Positions 20,848 through 30,730 of a DNA stretch of 64,000 nucleotides are shown piece after piece; the stretch's first letter is position 1; each line of letters starts with the position of its first letter. The stretch is from contig NZ_JAHRDV010000004.1 of the NCBI RefSeq assembly GCF_019083805.1, positions 233,241 to 297,240 of the forward strand, written 5' to 3'. Made by a program: the position numbers and the translations under genes. The notes under the pieces were generated by a model. The model made no database searches. It saw nothing but the letters and a program-made list of their open reading frames with translations, and had not been told where the DNA came from. The DNA is from Acetobacter estunensis (GTDB lineage: Bacteria > Pseudomonadota > Alphaproteobacteria > Acetobacterales > Acetobacteraceae).

Positions 20848-22832
20848 AGAAAGCGTCTGCCCTCCCTGCCGGCATCGTTTTCGGCAAACAGGCCACTCTG
20901 CGTCACCTGCCGTGGCTGATCATTGTCATTCTGAGCGTCATTCTGGCCGAACTGCCGCGCTCCATGTTTCCAAGGTGGGTGCAGAAATACCCTCCCGGAT
21001 GGCATCTGCCGCTAGCGGACTGGATTTCTGCTTTCATGCACTGGCTGACAGTGGATGCTCATATTGGACCACTAACCGTGTCCGGCTTCACCCGAGCGCT
21101 CTCGTTTCTGCTCGATCTGCCGCTGCAACTGGCCTCCATGGTACTCGCGACCGGTGTCCTGAAAGGTCAGGGATCCGAAGCCGTAATGCTGTTTCCTCCC
21201 ATGCCATGGTTCGCCCTGATCATAGCTGTCGCGGCCCTCTCATGGACACTGCGCGGATGGCGCCTTGCTGTCGGCATGACGATCGGTTTTCTCTATCTCG
21301 CGGTTTTCGGACAATGGACCAGTGCCATGGTCACACTCGCCTCCGTGCTTGTCGCGACCCTGCTCAGTGCTGCGGGTGGGCTCGGGCTCGGGCTTCTGTG
21401 CGTCCGCTCCGTCACCTTTGATCGTCTTCTTTCCCCGTTACTTGACGTGGCGCAGACGATGCCCGTCTTCGCCTACCTCTTGCCGATGCTGATCCTTTTC
21501 GGTTTCGGTCCCGTCTCCGCCATGATCGCTACCGTCATCTATGCCATCCCACCGATGGTCCGTGTCACGGTGGTCGCCATTCAAGGCGTCCCTGACGAGT
21601 TGCGTTCGCTCGGCAGCATGACAGGTTGCACCCGTCGGCAGATGACATGGCGGATCCTGCTGCCAACAGCTCTTCCCGGACTGATGGTGGGCGTCAATCA
21701 GGTGATCATGCTTTCACTCAACGTCGTGATCATTGCCTCGATGATCGGTGCGGGTGGTCTCGGCTGGGACGTGCTTGGCGCCCTTCGACGTCTCGATATT
21801 GGTGGTGGGCTGGAAGCCGGGCTGGCGATCACGGTTCTGGCCGTCATGCTCGACCGCTTCGCGCAGGCGCTCGTGTCGGACGCAGGCCGCAACAGTCCAA
21901 GCACTTCACGGTCCCATCGGCTGGTCGCGGGAACTCTCGTATTGGCGGGACTGCTGTGGATTGCCGCCGCCATCTGGCCCGCCATCGCCCATTATCCCGA
22001 CAACGCACGCCTCTCGACCGGCCCATTCTGGAATGATCTGGTCTCCTGGATCAATATCCACTTTCACGATCCGCTCGATGTGATCAAGACCTTCATGCTG
22101 TTGCATGTCCTCATGCCGGTAAAGCGCTTCATGCTTGCCCTGCCCTGGCCATGGGTCGTGGCTGTCGTGATGCTGGCCGGACTATGGACGGGAGGCATCC
22201 GTCTCGCCCTGACTGTGGGCCTCATGTGCGGCTTCATGGCTATCGTGGGTCTGTGGCAGCCGGCAATGATCACACTCTATCTCTGCGGCGTATCAGTCGT
22301 GATCGCCATGCTGCTCGGAGTGCCGCTGGGCATCTTGGCCACACAGCGCCCTTGGCTGATGAAAAGCGTGGAAGTGTTTATCGACACGCTCCAGACACTC
22401 CCGGCCTTCGTCTATCTCATCCCCATCGTCATGCTGTTTCGTGTCGGCGATTTTACGGCGATGATCGGTATCGTGCTCTATGCCATCGCTCCCGCCATCC
22501 GTTACACGGCGCACGGAATCAGTCAGGTGCCGGAGCCCCTTATCGAAGCCGGCATCATGACCGGCTGCACACGCGGACAGATTCTCAGACGCATCCGCCT
22601 CCCCTATGCTCTTCCTGACATGCTTCTGGGCCTCAATCAGACGATCCTTCTGGCGCTTTCGATGCTGGTCATCACCGCGCTTGTCGGCACACGCGATCTT
22701 GGACAGGTCACTTACGCCGCCCTTTCCAAGGCGGATGTCGGACAGGGTATCGTGGCTGGTCTGTGCGTGGCCTTTATCGGCATGATTTCCGACCGTTTCA
22801 TCAGACAATCGATCAAGCTGACCGGCTCGTAA
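20844..22832 (+). CDS. tmoV: TMAO ABC transporter permease, two fused ProW-like domains
   Basis: 662-residue inner-membrane protein with two complete copies of the BPD (MetI-like) permease domain, where betaine systems usually have one per chain. Each half has its own ATPase-coupling loop: ELRSLGSMTGCTRRQMTWRILLPTALPG in the first and LIEAGIMTGCTRGQILRRIRLPYALPD in the second, roughly 300 residues apart. A tandem permease is known for Tmo transporters, which supports the TMAO assignment. The final part of the tmoXWV operon; the next gene is 377 bases away. Confidence 0.9.
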   Translation: MKKASALPAGIVFGKQATLRHLPWLIIVILSVILAELPRSMFPRWVQKYPPGWHLPLADWISAFMHWLTVDAHIGPLTVSGFTRALSFLLDLPLQLASMVLATGVLKGQGSEAVMLFPPMPWFALIIAVAALSWTLRGWRLAVGMTIGFLYLAVFGQWTSAMVTLASVLVATLLSAAGGLGLGLLCVRSVTFDRLLSPLLDVAQTMPVFAYLLPMLILFGFGPVSAMIATVIYAIPPMVRVTVVAIQGVPDELRSLGSMTGCTRRQMTWRILLPTALPGLMVGVNQVIMLSLNVVIIASMIGAGGLGWDVLGALRRLDIGGGLEAGLAITVLAVMLDRFAQALVSDAGRNSPSTSRSHRLVAGTLVLAGLLWIAAAIWPAIAHYPDNARLSTGPFWNDLVSWINIHFHDPLDVIKTFMLLHVLMPVKRFMLALPWPWVVAVVMLAGLWTGGIRLALTVGLMCGFMAIVGLWQPAMITLYLCGVSVVIAMLLGVPLGILATQRPWLMKSVEVFIDTLQTLPAFVYLIPIVMLFRVGDFTAMIGIVLYAIAPAIRYTAHGISQVPEPLIEAGIMTGCTRGQILRRIRLPYALPDMLLGLNQTILLALSMLVITALVGTRDLGQVTYAALSKADVGQGIVAGLCVAFIGMISDRFIRQSIKLTGS

Positions 22833-23209
22833 GCCCTTCTGAAAAAGACATTTACTTCTTATCCTCCCTTTACTCAGTTACATGAATACGAAAAGCATCG
22901 AAAACAGTCTGCCTATTATAACTATCATGGCTATTTCTATGATTTTCATTGCATAGTGACAATGACGATTCTAGTGTTTTCACCACTGATAGGAGCAAGG
23001 GCCAGAGCATAACCTTGGCTGGAAGCCAGTCCTTCTTGCTGGCTCCGATTTCGGTTCGACACCAGTCGGGCGATGACCGCACAAGCGCGTCTTTCCTTGA
23101 CTTGCGCTGTCGGTAATCATCTGGAAAAATCAAGGCTGCAGCATCATGCGAATCCGTCCTGTCTAAAGCGTGATCGGTCCTATACTGGCCGACAAAAGGA
23201 GGAAGCGTT
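22833..23209. other. intergenic region upstream of the LuxR-type gene
   Basis: No recognisable gene in 377 bases. A minus-strand open frame of about 130 codons crosses it but has no family I recognise and overlaps the start of the regulator gene. A strong AAGGAGG ribosome-binding site for the regulator lies at the right end. Confidence 0.55.
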
Positions 23210-24250
23210 ATGGCCACACCTTTGAAAAATTCAGAAGAATGTGTAACGCTTCCTGAAAGCTGGCTCGCTGCCACCGGCAATGTCGCGGCTCAGATCGGAC
23301 AACCAGACTTTCATACACAGATGCTCGGCCTGCTGGCTTCTCTCATTCCCAACCAGGCCGCATGGATCATTGCCTATGCCCCCGGCGTACTGCCGAACGT
23401 CCTCCACACAAATGATGTCGCATCCAGTGTGACTACCGATTATAATTCCACTTTCCGGTGTTTTGACCCTTTCTGGCATTTATGGCGCCGCCGGACACAA
23501 GCGCCCGCCGTCACTCTTTCCACACTCGATTCATCCGTAAAGCCTGATGAATACACACGAATATTTCAGAAAAAACATGAATTTTCTGATGAACTCGGGC
23601 TGCTTCTTCCGATTCATAACAATGCTTGTGTGATGCTTTTTCTTCAGAAAGGAGAAAATCTTTTCACAAACGAGGAATTGCGTCTCACGCATCTAATCCA
23701 GCCGCTCTTCAACGGTCTACACCGTGCTCATGTCGCTCAGACTCTTCATCGCTTCAGCACCATCGATATTCATGAAAACAGCAGTTCAACAGGGGGCTCG
23801 CTAGTGCTCGACCGGCACGGCAACCGTCTGTACGGTAATGCCGCCTGGCACGAAGCCGAGAAACTTCATGGTCCCATCCTGCTTCATGCCATTTACAAAC
23901 TACTAGGCACGTCTGGCCAGACCTGTCATACGGAACCACAACGGTTTGTACTGCGTCTTGTAGTGCTTCCGGAAGACTGCATGCTTGCACCGGGAGGGCG
24001 ATTACTTGTTTTCAATTCAATCCACTTTCCCGCAGCATCCGATGATCTACCTCATAAGGCTCTGAATCTGACACCGCGTGAACGTGAACTCCTACAACTA
24101 ATCTTGCAGGGTCGTTGTACAGGGGAAATCGCCCAGCATATGGGAGTCAGTAAGGGAACCGTCAAAAACCACCGGCTTCGCCTGTATCGCAAAACTGGCG
24201 TGACATCCGAGCGAGCTCTTATCAATCTTTCCCGTTCCATAAACGGCTGA
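23210..24250 (+). CDS. LuxR-type (GerE HTH) transcriptional regulator of the TMAO cluster
   Basis: 346-residue regulator with a C-terminal GerE-type helix-turn-helix (LTPRERELLQLILQGRCTGEIAQHMGVSKGTVKNHRLRLYRKTG), about residues 280-340. The N-terminal 270 residues look like a sensory domain (QAAWIIAYAPGVLPNVLHTND, SDELGLLLPIHNN) but show no phosphoacceptor or clear acyl-homoserine-lactone signature. AAGGAGG precedes the ATG. It lies between tmoV and folD and is the natural candidate for controlling the methylated-amine genes; the regulator at 29603 is of similar design. Confidence 0.85.
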   Translation: MATPLKNSEECVTLPESWLAATGNVAAQIGQPDFHTQMLGLLASLIPNQAAWIIAYAPGVLPNVLHTNDVASSVTTDYNSTFRCFDPFWHLWRRRTQAPAVTLSTLDSSVKPDEYTRIFQKKHEFSDELGLLLPIHNNACVMLFLQKGENLFTNEELRLTHLIQPLFNGLHRAHVAQTLHRFSTIDIHENSSSTGGSLVLDRHGNRLYGNAAWHEAEKLHGPILLHAIYKLLGTSGQTCHTEPQRFVLRLVVLPEDCMLAPGGRLLVFNSIHFPAASDDLPHKALNLTPRERELLQLILQGRCTGEIAQHMGVSKGTVKNHRLRLYRKTGVTSERALINLSRSING

Positions 24251-24387
24251 AGGAGCTAAATTCGTCTTTTATTTAAAAACAGGAATTTTTGAAAACATAT
24301 GCCATTTTTCAAAGTCAATTCGCTTCCCAGCCCTCCATTACATGATACTGCTTTTCAATTGAGCTAACCTCAGTCAATTAGAACCAT

Positions 24388-25260
24388 TTATTTCGCGAAC
24401 TGCATGGCTGCCTGGAGCGTATTTTGCAAAAGACAAGCAATTGTCATTGGACCAACACCACCAGGCACTGGTGTGATCGCCGCCGCACGCGAACTCACTT
24501 CGTCGAACGCCACATCGCCTACCAGCCGTGATCCCGATCCAGTTTCCACGCGGTTGATGCCAACATCAATGACAATGGCACCGTCCTTCACCCAGTCACC
24601 CCGAACCAACCCCGCGTGACCAGCCGCAGCGACAATGATGTCCGCCCGCCGCGTTTCCGTGGCGACATCACGTGTTTTCAGGTGCGTAACTGTCACAGTA
24701 CAGCCCGCTTGCTGAAGCAGGCGCGCCATCGGACGCCCCACAATATTAGAACAACCAATGACTACCGCATGTAAACTAGCCAAGTTGGGCACGACGGAGC
24801 GTAGCAGCATCATACACCCCATCGGTGTGCAGGGAATAAACCCATCCTGTCGACCAACCGCCAAACGACCTGCATTGACAATATGAAAGCCGTCAACATC
24901 CTTATCGGGATTTATCGCATCCAGAACCGCATCCCGATTGATCTGTTCAGGAAGCGGAAGCTGAACCAGAATGCCGTGTACCGACTGATCGGCATTCAGG
25001 CCTGCGATCAGATTCAGAAGTTCATCCTGCATCGTGCTTTTCGGCAGATGATGAGACACCGAACGCATTCCGGCCTCTTCCGTCGCCCTGATTTTGTTGC
25101 GAACATAAACGGCGCTGGCAGGGTCTTCCCCTACCATCACAACCGCCAATGTGGGTAGCACGCCATGTCTCGCATGCAATCCCTGTGCTTGATCACGAAT
25201 GTCGTGACGCAATCTGCGAGCAAAGGCTTTGCCATCAATCAACTTAGCATCTGACGCCAT
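24388..25260 (-). CDS. folD: bifunctional methylene-THF dehydrogenase/cyclohydrolase
   Basis: 290-residue FolD, oxidising 5,10-methylene-THF to methenyl-THF and hydrolysing this to 10-formyl-THF. Motifs are [14 protein letters not shown] (with the YxxxK catalytic pair), [32 protein letters not shown] and [13 protein letters not shown] start at ATG 25260, which follows GAGAGAGG at seven bases; the upstream in-frame start at 25284 overlaps the purU stop. It forms an operon with purU and is the link from the Tdm and N-demethylase one-carbon product to formate. Confidence 0.96.
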   Translation of the reverse strand: MASDAKLIDGKAFARRLRHDIRDQAQGLHARHGVLPTLAVVMVGEDPASAVYVRNKIRATEEAGMRSVSHHLPKSTMQDELLNLIAGLNADQSVHGILVQLPLPEQINRDAVLDAINPDKDVDGFHIVNAGRLAVGRQDGFIPCTPMGCMMLLRSVVPNLASLHAVVIGCSNIVGRPMARLLQQAGCTVTVTHLKTRDVATETRRADIIVAAAGHAGLVRGDWVKDGAIVIDVGINRVETGSGSRLVGDVAFDEVSSRAAAITPVPGGVGPMTIACLLQNTLQAAMQFAK

Positions 25261-25283
25261 AATCAGGCCTCTCTCCGTATGCA

Positions 25284-26162
25284 TCAGGAGGTGAACACGA
25301 TGGTTTTGTTTCCATTTAGGATCGTCCGCATCTCGATATGATACCGCACAGCCCGCGATAGAACCCGGCGTTCAATGTCACGTCCCTTGCGGATCAGATC
25401 CTCCGGGCTGTCTGCATGCGAGATACGTTCCACATCCTGTTCAATGATCGGCCCTTCATCAAGATCACTGGTCACGTAATGCGCTGTCGCACCAATCAGT
25501 TTTACACCGCGGTTCCATGCCTGATGATAGGGCCGCGCGCCCTTGAACCCCGGCAGGAAGGAATGATGAATATTGATACAGCGTCCGGAAAAAGCAGTCG
25601 CCATGTCATTGGACAGTATTTGCATGTAACGCGCCAGCACAACGAGTTCCGTCTCGCTCTCTTTGACAAGCGAGAGGATACGGGCTTCCTGCTCCGCCTT
25701 CGTGTCTTTCTTGATCGGCAAATAATGAAAGGGAATATCATAGAAATCGACATCCCTGTAAGTCTCTTCAGGATGATTGGCAATGATCCCTACAGGATTG
25801 ATCTGAAGCTCATCAATTCGCCAGCGGTACAGGAGGTCCACAAGGCAATGATCGAATTTTGACACAAGGATCATGACCTTGGGACGATATGACTGGCAGT
25901 TCAGACGGTATTTCATCTGGAACTGACTTGTCAGCGTTTCCACAATCCCGCGAAGGTCAGCCTCTGTGCGGCCCCCTTTCACGATGTCGAACATGATCCG
26001 CATGAAGAAGCTACCGCTACCCGTATCGTCGAACTGCTGCGCTTCGGTGATGTTCGCGCCAGCCTCGAACAGGGCTTGACTCAGGGCGGCCACGATGCCC
26101 GGACGGTTCGGACAGCTCAGCGTCAGAATATAGCCTTTGGCGTCAGGAGAGAGCGTTGTCAT
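25284..26162 (-). CDS. purU: formyltetrahydrofolate deformylase
   Basis: 292-residue PurU hydrolysing 10-formyl-THF to formate and THF. An N-terminal ACT domain ([20 protein letters not shown], residues about 10-85) precedes the formyltransferase-fold catalytic domain with [20 protein letters not shown] and the [19 protein letters not shown] segment. With FolD it forms the formaldehyde-to-formate branch found beside tmm/tdm in other methylated-amine degraders, regenerating THF for Tdm and the N-demethylase. Confidence 0.95.
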   Translation of the reverse strand: MTTLSPDAKGYILTLSCPNRPGIVAALSQALFEAGANITEAQQFDDTGSGSFFMRIMFDIVKGGRTEADLRGIVETLTSQFQMKYRLNCQSYRPKVMILVSKFDHCLVDLLYRWRIDELQINPVGIIANHPEETYRDVDFYDIPFHYLPIKKDTKAEQEARILSLVKESETELVVLARYMQILSNDMATAFSGRCINIHHSFLPGFKGARPYHQAWNRGVKLIGATAHYVTSDLDEGPIIEQDVERISHADSPEDLIRKGRDIERRVLSRAVRYHIEMRTILNGNKTIVFTS

Positions 26163-26214
26163 ACACAGAGATCCCTTTCTGAAGTTGAAAAACCGTCCAT
26201 GGTGACAGAGGGGT

Positions 26215-26470
26215 CATAGAGCAGGCTTGCAGCAAGACTCCGAAAGATAAGAAATGAAGGTAAGTCGACGCGTCATCTGTCCGCCACATAATGACCGGAA
26301 TATGCTGGATTAGCGTGGAGGCGATATGATCGTTGCCGAAATACCCTCGGGTGCAGATCAACCAGCACAAGTTGTGACACTGTCTTTCGGACATTTGGAC
26401 CGGACAGTTTCAGGATAGCGTGGCTGTCGCTTTGAAATGTCAGCGTACAGACGTCGCCACAAACGTCCCA
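26215..26470 (-). pseudogene. sarcosine oxidase gamma subunit remnant, frameshifted
   Basis: Two adjacent minus-strand frames, joined by a shift near 26335-26340, together resemble the central part of SoxG. The first gives ILKLSGPNVRK...LVDLHPRVF (SoxG: LxxSGPxAR...DLHPRxF) and the second gives ASTLIQHIPVIMWRTDD...YLHFLSFG (SoxG: ATLxxHIPVLxWR...ELxVxRSFA). The N terminus is missing. No intact soxBDA genes are in the window, so this is a leftover of a deleted operon. Assignment is from memory of the family, not alignment. Confidence 0.55.
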
Positions 26471-26602
26471 AAGAAGGGAAAACAGGAAGTAACGGTTGAT
26501 CTGCATGATCTTTCCACGCTTTGTTTTCATATCGTGTAGAAAACGATCCTGCGTGAGACATGATAATTTTTTCTTATAATAGACCCTGACTTTCAGCGAT
26601 CC

Positions 26603-26695
26603 TCCTTTGATCTTTCCTCACTGAACGTCTGTCTTGCCGTCTATGAAAATGGTAGCACGGCAGCCGCCGCCCGGATGTTGTCCGTGATACAGGCT
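26603..26695 (+). pseudogene. LysR-type regulator N-terminal stub
   Basis: The plus-strand frame reads SFDLSSLNVCLAVYENGSTA then AAARMLSVIQ, the opening of a LysR helix-turn-helix (compare LxxLxxFLAVxExGSxTxAARxLxVTQ). After IQ the similarity stops and the frame ends at 26741. No start codon is evident, and only about 31 residues remain, so this is a truncated fragment. Confidence 0.45.
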
Positions 26696-26741
26696 TGGGA
26701 TCAGCGATACGACCTTCTACACGTGACGATCGAAATATAGC

Positions 26742-27239
26742 GGGTGGAGGTATCGAACGCGCGGTAGACAGTAACCCACAGCCCGCAATTCAGAACTGAG
26801 CACAGGTTTGGGACAAAGTGAGCACGCACATTTGCATCTGTGCGGCTCTCCCAAACGCAAAAAATTACCCTCTATTTTTGCCCAATGCCATGATATTATT
26901 AAATATTTATAACACAAGGAATAAACAACCAACAATAACCGCACTTGACCAGCTGAAAAATACCTCGCTTTACTGCACAACAGAGTGACTATACCAAAAC
27001 ACAGGGCTACATACTTTATTGAAATCTCTGTCATAGGCATAACATCTCAGATATAGTCTCGTAAAATGGCCAATATATGTGGCAACACCTCATGTCTGAG
27101 ACTACATTCTTCTTCGACGCCTTCGCCCTTCAATCCACCTTGCCTGATCGCGGAAGAACGACCGAGCAACACGCTCCTGCATATCTCCCGAAGGTCGTCG
27201 AATAGAGTTTCACTAAAATCGAGCCTTTAATTTCTATCT
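26742..27239. other. non-coding, AT-rich stretch with no recognised gene
   Basis: About 500 bases between the LysR stub and the SDR gene. Short open frames exist on both strands but none has a ribosome-binding site with a recognisable product. Given the gene remnants to its left, it is probably decayed DNA. Confidence 0.55.
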
Positions 27240-28007
27240 CTACCAAGCGGTAAATCCGTTATCCACATACAGATGAGTTCCGTTAATAAAACGGGCGTCA
27301 TCACTAGCAAGAAACACAACAGCATCAGCGATTTCCTGCGGTGTCGCCGCACGCCCCTGACGGGCGGTCAACTCCTCTTCGGATGCTCCCACTCCATAGG
27401 ATTTCAGTGCCGCAATTTCCTTTTGGCCGTGAGGAGTGTCAATAAAACCTGGGCATACAGCGTTACAGCGTATGTTGCGGTCACGGAACTCCACGGCAAT
27501 GGCGCGAGCGAACATGTGACACGCTCCTTTGGTAGCATTGTATGCTACTTCAGTTGGGGTCGCGGCCGTCGCGGAAATTGAGGATGTGCAGACAATCGCC
27601 CCTCCTCCGCCTGCTATCATGTGAGGTAACGCCGCTTTCGTAACAAGAAACATACTTCTTACATTGACTGCGAACAAGTCATCCCATTCCTCGGTCTCTA
27701 TGTCCAGAAATGGTTTAATAAGAATGGTTCCGGCGTGATTGAAAAGAACATCAATTCGATCAAAAGCTTCTATACAGGCCCGCATCCCCTCACGGACCAT
27801 TTGGGCGTTTGAGACATCGACATGAAAGAAAGTGACTTTATGGCCAGACTCTGAAAGCCGTTTTGCAAGTTCTTCGCCAGCAGCAACGTTTCGATCAAAT
27901 ATTGCAACCTTTGCCCCTTCTTCAGCAAAACGCACGACGCTTGCCGCTCCCACGCCCGTAGCGCCGCCCGAGACAAGGACTACTTTTCCGGCAAATTTCC
28001 GTTCCAT
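27240..28007 (-). CDS. short-chain dehydrogenase/reductase
   Basis: 255-residue classical SDR. The cofactor motif is SGGATGVGAAS (TGxxxGxG class) at residues 13-23, D/R in FDRN suggests NAD(H), NHAG is the structural motif, and the catalytic Ser-Tyr-Lys set is TSSISA...YNATK. PGFIDTP follows. It lies 31 bases downstream of the permease gene on the same strand, so the two are probably cotranscribed and may act on one imported compound. Substrate is not predictable. Confidence 0.88.
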   Translation of the reverse strand: MERKFAGKVVLVSGGATGVGAASVVRFAEEGAKVAIFDRNVAAGEELAKRLSESGHKVTFFHVDVSNAQMVREGMRACIEAFDRIDVLFNHAGTILIKPFLDIETEEWDDLFAVNVRSMFLVTKAALPHMIAGGGGAIVCTSSISATAATPTEVAYNATKGACHMFARAIAVEFRDRNIRCNAVCPGFIDTPHGQKEIAALKSYGVGASEEELTARQGRAATPQEIADAVVFLASDDARFINGTHLYVDNGFTAW

Positions 28008-28038
28008 TGTTTATTTCCTTATCAATGATCCGATATCC

Positions 28039-29463
28039 TCAGGACCGCCGTGCGGCAAACACGACGCCGATACAGAAGACAGAGACCAGAACGATTGGGA
28101 TAAGCATTACCGAGATAAGACTTTGATCTGGCGAGGACGGCCGAGGCCACACAAGATTAAACAACGCACCGATCTCGAAACAGAGTGCCACCACAGTAAG
28201 CGGCCAGCCAAATCGTCCCAAATGAAAGGGCCCCGATGGTTTCCAACCGGCCAGACGGGCAACCACAGCGGCGATCAGTACCATCGTAAATGTCGTGTAA
28301 ATCCCGGCCGTGGCGAAATTGATAACCGCTTCAGCAATATGAGGAGCAAACCCACCTACCAGAAGAACGATACAGGGAAGCACTGTAGCCGCCAGAACGG
28401 CTGCAGTTGGCAGGCCGGTTCGTGTATTGACGTGCGACATCGATACAGAAAACGGAATCATCCGGTCACGTCCCATAGAAAACAGAAGACGACTTGTGGA
28501 CGCTATGACAGAAATGGTGGCGCTGAACGCTACCAACATAAGGCACCCGAACATAGCGGTTGCCCCTACCGGGCCGATTGCAGCCCGCAAAGCCGCGTCC
28601 GCTGGATTGGCAACAGCTCCTGAAACAGCACCCGCCATATCGGGGACAGCCAGGATCATGCCAAGCGCGATCAGAAGAGCCGATCCACCACCAGCGAGCA
28701 TGGTGGTCAGCATGGCACGCGGCACTTCCCGAGAAGCATCGTGCACCTCTTCGGCCAGATCACCGCACGCTTCATGACCAAAGAATATCCATATTCCCAG
28801 AAGGCTGGCCGCAAGCATGGCACCCGTTCGATGTCCTTCACCTGCACCAAAATTTTCGAACAGAACATGGAAAGGCTGGATGCGGGCAAAAAGCAGCATA
28901 TAGACACCGCAAACCGCCAGTCCGATAAGACCTGCCCACACGCCAAGTTCGGTCATTTTGCCCAGAACTTTGGTGCCTATGAGATTGAGGGAGGCAGACA
29001 GGACGATGATAGCTAGAGCCACACAGGTATCGAAGGTATTGGTGGCTTCCATTCCGATCAGCGCAGCCAGATAGGGTGCCACACCTGCAGCGAGACCAGC
29101 AGCCACCCCCACTAATGCAAGAAAATACATCCAGCCCGTGAGGAATCCCCACCGATCACCGACAAGACGTCGTCCCCACTGATAAACGCCGCCTGCGATT
29201 GGATACTGAGAAGATATTTCGGCAAAGATCAGAGCATTGATCGTGTGGCCCAGGAGGACCAGAGGCATTGTCCAGAAAAATGACGGACCCGCAGTCGTGA
29301 GAGCGTAGGAAAACAACGCATAAAAGCCCGCGAGCGGGCTCATATAGGAATATCCTATAGAGAAATCGGCAAAAAAGCCTAGCACCCTGTGAAATTCTGG
29401 TTTGTAGCCAAACTGTTCAAGGTTGCTGTCATCGGATTGGATGACGGGGTCGTTGCCTGACAT
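28039..29463 (-). CDS. APC-superfamily amino acid/amine permease
   Basis: 474-residue inner-membrane transporter with about 12 hydrophobic segments. Typical APC features are the first-helix motif FADFSIGYSYMSPLAGFYALF, GGVYQWGRRLVGDRWGFLTGW and the FGHEACGDLAEEVHDASREVPRA segment after helix 6. The nearest known subfamily is probably the amino acid/choline/GABA permeases. It is divergent from a LuxR-type regulator and precedes an SDR; with the FAD dehydrogenase genes further on, amino-acid or opine use is a fair inference. Confidence 0.85.
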   Translation of the reverse strand: MSGNDPVIQSDDSNLEQFGYKPEFHRVLGFFADFSIGYSYMSPLAGFYALFSYALTTAGPSFFWTMPLVLLGHTINALIFAEISSQYPIAGGVYQWGRRLVGDRWGFLTGWMYFLALVGVAAGLAAGVAPYLAALIGMEATNTFDTCVALAIIVLSASLNLIGTKVLGKMTELGVWAGLIGLAVCGVYMLLFARIQPFHVLFENFGAGEGHRTGAMLAASLLGIWIFFGHEACGDLAEEVHDASREVPRAMLTTMLAGGGSALLIALGMILAVPDMAGAVSGAVANPADAALRAAIGPVGATAMFGCLMLVAFSATISVIASTSRLLFSMGRDRMIPFSVSMSHVNTRTGLPTAAVLAATVLPCIVLLVGGFAPHIAEAVINFATAGIYTTFTMVLIAAVVARLAGWKPSGPFHLGRFGWPLTVVALCFEIGALFNLVWPRPSSPDQSLISVMLIPIVLVSVFCIGVVFAARRS

Positions 29464-29546
29464 AGTCCTCTCCGTTCTCGGGAAGTTCCCATCAACCCCT
29501 ATGGTTGCTATATCGTAATAATATGGAGGAGGCAGAGATTAGGATA

Positions 29547-29572
29547 TATCCCCAAAGGGATACCCAGCTGGG
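29547..29572. promoter_or_regulatory. two adjacent palindromes in the permease/LuxR divergent region
   Basis: TATCCC-CAAA-GGGATA (29547-29562) is immediately followed by the perfect palindrome CCCAGCTGGG (29563-29572). They lie 31-56 bases before the regulator start and about 85 bases before the permease start. This is the expected place for an operator of the divergently encoded regulator. Confidence 0.45.
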
Positions 29573-29602
29573 TCGCCCGAAACTGAGAGGAAGGAGATCT
29601 CG

Positions 29603-30421
29603 GTGGTTAACCAGATCGATGCGCTTGTAGAAGTAGCGACCCTGGCTATTAGCCGGATAGACGAAATCACTCTCTTCTCTGAAATTGAACCGATCCTTCG
29701 CAGTGTATCCTTTTTTGATATTTCCGTAGCATTCTCATATCCCCGTTCCGGGAAACCTGAAGTTCTTTATGATGGACTGAAAGGAATATCGCTCCCGAAT
29801 GCCATGAGCGATTATCTGGCAGGGGGATATCTTCTTGATGCCGTTTATGTCGCGTGCAGGCAGGGTTTGGCTGACGGCCTCTATCGTCTCAGCACATTGG
29901 CACCAGACGCCTTCTTCGAGAGCGATTATTTTCTCTCTCCTCTCGTTCATCCCTGCATCTCAATGGAAAGTGGGAGTCTGGTTGAAGAGATTGCGTTCTG
30001 TACCCATGCCCCAGATGGCACGGCCTTGGTTTATTCTCTCATGCGTTCCAAAGGAACGAAGGTTTTTTCTGACAAAGAGTTTTCAGCACTCAAACCATTT
30101 TCTCCCATCATAAATGCGGCAATGATACGCTATTGGCAGAACCGAATAGACAAAAAAGTGCAAGAATGCTCCACACCAGACTTCAATAGTGAAGCACTGA
30201 ACCTATCTTTCCGTAATTTTGAACGTGAGAGATTATCGCCGCGGGAGCAGGATGTCGTCGCTCTCCTATTACGTGGGCATAGTTCATTATCAGCCGCGAA
30301 AAATCTTGGGATTGCCGAGGGGACGGTTAAAATACATCGCAAGAATATTTACGCAAAGCTCGGCATATCAAGCCAAAGCATGCTGTTTTCTCGCTTCATC
30401 ACCTCTATCATTAAGCACTGA
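29603..30421 (+). CDS. LuxR-type (GerE HTH) transcriptional regulator
   Basis: 272-residue regulator starting with GTG after AGGAAGGAG. The C-terminal GerE helix-turn-helix is LSPREQDVVALLLRGHSSLSAAKNLGIAEGTVKIHRKNIYAKLG, about residues 210-260. The N-terminal 200 residues are unclassified and lack a receiver-domain phosphorylation motif. It is divergent from the permease/SDR pair and upstream of the two-gene FAD dehydrogenase, so it probably controls both. It is similar in plan to the regulator at 23210 but shorter. Confidence 0.85.
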   Translation: MVNQIDALVEVATLAISRIDEITLFSEIEPILRSVSFFDISVAFSYPRSGKPEVLYDGLKGISLPNAMSDYLAGGYLLDAVYVACRQGLADGLYRLSTLAPDAFFESDYFLSPLVHPCISMESGSLVEEIAFCTHAPDGTALVYSLMRSKGTKVFSDKEFSALKPFSPIINAAMIRYWQNRIDKKVQECSTPDFNSEALNLSFRNFERERLSPREQDVVALLLRGHSSLSAAKNLGIAEGTVKIHRKNIYAKLGISSQSMLFSRFITSIIKH

Positions 30422-30730
30422 GATTGAAAATAAAATATCAATAGATATTTGTATCTGGGTGCAAATCCATACTGACGACTTAAGCGGAAAATTTCTCAGC
30501 AAAGTCCCGGCGATACCGACTTACTCCACGAGTATGGTCCCCCTTTACTTCTGTTGGTCGATATCCATTTTTTCACCATATCGGTGGGTATATGGCATGC
30601 CCAAAACCGGGACCGGCTGATCACGCAGCCTTCGCTCAATTCCGGGTTGATGTTTTGCTCCAGATAAATATCATTACAACCTAATAACAAAATAAGTTGG
30701 CAATTTTTATATAGGGCATGGATCGTATTA
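30422..30730. other. intergenic region before the FAD dehydrogenase operon
   Basis: 309 bases without a recognised gene. The AT content rises just before 30731. The ribosome-binding site for the next gene is weak. Confidence 0.5.

Noticed and set aside
22870..23280. 136-codon minus-strand frame upstream of the LuxR-type gene
   Set aside because: No family recognised, overlaps the start of a real gene, and no ribosome-binding site is seen.
26143..26530. Two short intact hypothetical proteins
   Set aside because: Read together across a frame change they resemble sarcosine oxidase gamma, so they are parts of one decayed gene.
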